The translations under genes and the position numbers were made by a program. From assembly GCA_020441995.1 (NCBI GenBank), contig JAGRLC010000035.1, forward strand, positions 1-33,480: a DNA stretch of 33,480 nt. Reading direction: 5' to 3'. The notes below the pieces were generated by a model that worked only from the letters and a program-made list of their open reading frames with translations, was not told where the DNA came from and did no database searches. The first letter of the stretch is position 1; each line of letters begins with the position of its first letter. This document shows positions 32,468 to 33,480 of the stretch, in pieces. Source of the DNA: Rhodobiaceae bacterium. Its GTDB lineage: Bacteria; Pseudomonadota; Alphaproteobacteria; Rhizobiales; Tepidamorphaceae.

Positions 32468-32578
32468 AGGCCCATCATCCGACGTCATCACGGCAGGCGA
32501 CGAAATGGCGCGCCGCAAAATAATCGAAATTCTGTATATGTTCCGCTATCATTGCCTTTGTATAAGAGTAAGCGAGCC

Positions 32579-33178
32579 ATGAAGCGGGATCACACGGACG
32601 CAAACGGAAAATCTCTGCGCAGCTACGTCAGATGGGCGGCGCGCGCGATGCTGGCCCTGCTGCTCATGACTGGCGGTTACGCGGCCTATTTTTGGGCCAC
32701 CGGCAATTTTCACGTCGTTGAATCCGGTAAATTCTACAGGTCGGGCCAGCCAACACCGGAGCTTCTGCGGACCTGGCATCAGCGCCATGGAATAACGACC
32801 GTCATAAACCTGCGCGGCGCCCACCCGGGCGTGGACTGGTATGACGCCGAGGAAAAAGCGGTAAACGAGCTCGGCATCAAACTGATCAACTATCCCATAT
32901 CCGCAAGCCGGGAACTCACCGAAACACAGGTCGTTGAAATTCTCGCGATCCTGAATTCACTTGATGGCCCGACGCTGGTCCATTGCATGAGCGGGGCCGA
33001 CAGGTCTGGCATCGTCTCGGCTTTCTATCTGGCCGATGTGGCGAAGGCCGGGGAAATGGCCGCAGAACTCCAACTGACCCCGATTTACGGCCATATACCG
33101 CTGTGGTTCCTGCGATTCTACGCAATGGACCGCACGTTCGAGGCCAACGAACCTCGCTTCGGCTATTACGATTCCTGA
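32579..33178 (+). CDS. Membrane-anchored dual-specificity/tyrosine phosphatase-like protein
   Basis: This 199-residue protein has one N-terminal hydrophobic helix (about 20-40) with basic residues before it, so the catalytic domain probably faces the periplasm. The cysteine phosphatase loop HCMSGADRSG gives C136 and R142 (C-x5-R). The entry motif KFYRSGQPTPELL followed by ITTVINLRG is typical of the DSP-like family. The frame is open upstream to 32378, but that region holds a terminator, and the ATG at 32579 starts a sensible anchor. It appears monocistronic. The substrate, whether phosphoprotein, lipid phosphate or polyphosphate, is unknown. Confidence 0.83.
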   Translation: MKRDHTDANGKSLRSYVRWAARAMLALLLMTGGYAAYFWATGNFHVVESGKFYRSGQPTPELLRTWHQRHGITTVINLRGAHPGVDWYDAEEKAVNELGIKLINYPISASRELTETQVVEILAILNSLDGPTLVHCMSGADRSGIVSAFYLADVAKAGEMAAELQLTPIYGHIPLWFLRFYAMDRTFEANEPRFGYYDS

Positions 33179-33283
33179 ACCGGGAATCCATGCGCAAGTG
33201 CACGAGGAAAAGTTTTCGCCCACTATTGTGAGTGGCGACGCCACGAACAAGCGATTTCGGAAATGCAGTTCAGTGACATGAAC

Positions 33284-33373
<90 letters not shown>

Positions 33374-33463
33374 ATATCAACTCATCGGGAGTGGCAATCC
33401 CGAGCGGGTGAAGTCAAGCGCACGACTCTCTTCGATTTACGTTTATCGGCAATGCGATGAAAG

Positions 33464-33478
33464 GTGCGCCTTCAACCA
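33464..33478. repeat. Partial copy of the tRNA-Ser D-arm region
   Basis: Fifteen bases (GTGCGCCTTCAACCA) are identical to 33344-33358 inside the tRNA-Ser gene, exactly 120 bp away, in the same orientation. The sequence flanking this copy does not continue as an anticodon arm, so it is not a second intact tRNA. It lies at the window edge, and its extent to the right is unknown. Confidence 0.7.
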
Positions 33479-33480
33479 AT

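Noticed and set aside
31199-32518. 439-codon minus-strand open frame opposite the PanE-like gene
   Set aside because: It spans the divergent promoter and a terminator and shows no motif; the plus-strand gene has a clear Rossmann start.
33374-33480. Second tRNA gene at the right edge
   Set aside because: Only the D-arm segment matches; the following bases do not form an anticodon arm.

Overview
The window looks like high-GC chromosomal DNA from an alphaproteobacterium, most likely of the order Hyphomicrobiales (Rhizobiales). The basis is gene content: a GlpR-GlpD-GlpSTPQ glycerol ABC system, a DUF2585/UPF0314 membrane protein, an ScfR-type XRE regulator, an NAGGN osmolyte operon, and short ATGA gene overlaps. 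I see no insertion sequence, phage gene or CRISPR array. Species cannot be named from the sequence alone.

Layout. 1-5943 (minus): glycerol uptake and catabolism, glpR > glpD > glpS > glpT > glpP > glpQ. The last gene is cut by the window edge and carries an in-frame TAG. A divergent SDR oxidoreductase follows (6038-6847), then an AT-rich stretch of 323 bp with small inverted repeats. 7171-9399: a DUF2059 secreted protein translationally coupled to a small two-helix membrane protein, a DUF2585 membrane protein, and an FAH-family hydrolase. The hydrolase is divergent from a MarR regulator (9575-10048), with two palindromic operators between them. 10136-13092: a three-gene MacA/MacB-like export system (HlyD adaptor, FtsX/MacB permease, LolD-like ATPase). 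13100-14564: a host-attachment-family protein divergent from a tandem universal stress protein, with an FNR/FixK-type box between them. 14577-15644: a leucine/valine-type dehydrogenase.

15930-23221 is the most distinctive region and appears devoted to molybdate/tungstate. In order it holds tupB, tupC and tupA (tungstate ABC transporter), a lone modA-like binding protein, and a class III (FecCD/MolABC-type) transporter of binding protein, permease and ATPase. Converging on these from the other strand are a 69-residue Mop (molbindin) and a one-component regulator that joins an excisionase-type HTH to a periplasmic-molybdate-binding-like domain. Three oxyanion-type binding proteins, two permease/ATPase sets, a storage protein and a likely sensor sit together, while ModB and ModC are absent.

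23311-29707 is an osmotic-stress block. It holds the N-acetylglutaminylglutamine amide (NAGGN) operon (asnO-like amidotransferase, ngg synthetase, M42 peptidase) and a divergent MscS-type channel; two perfect dyads lie in the shared promoter region. 29695-32359 is an ScfR-type regulator divergent from a ketopantoate-reductase-like protein. 32579-33178 is a membrane-anchored dual-specificity-type phosphatase, followed by tRNA-Ser(GGA) on the minus strand. A 15-bp copy of that tRNA's D-arm region sits at the very end of the window.
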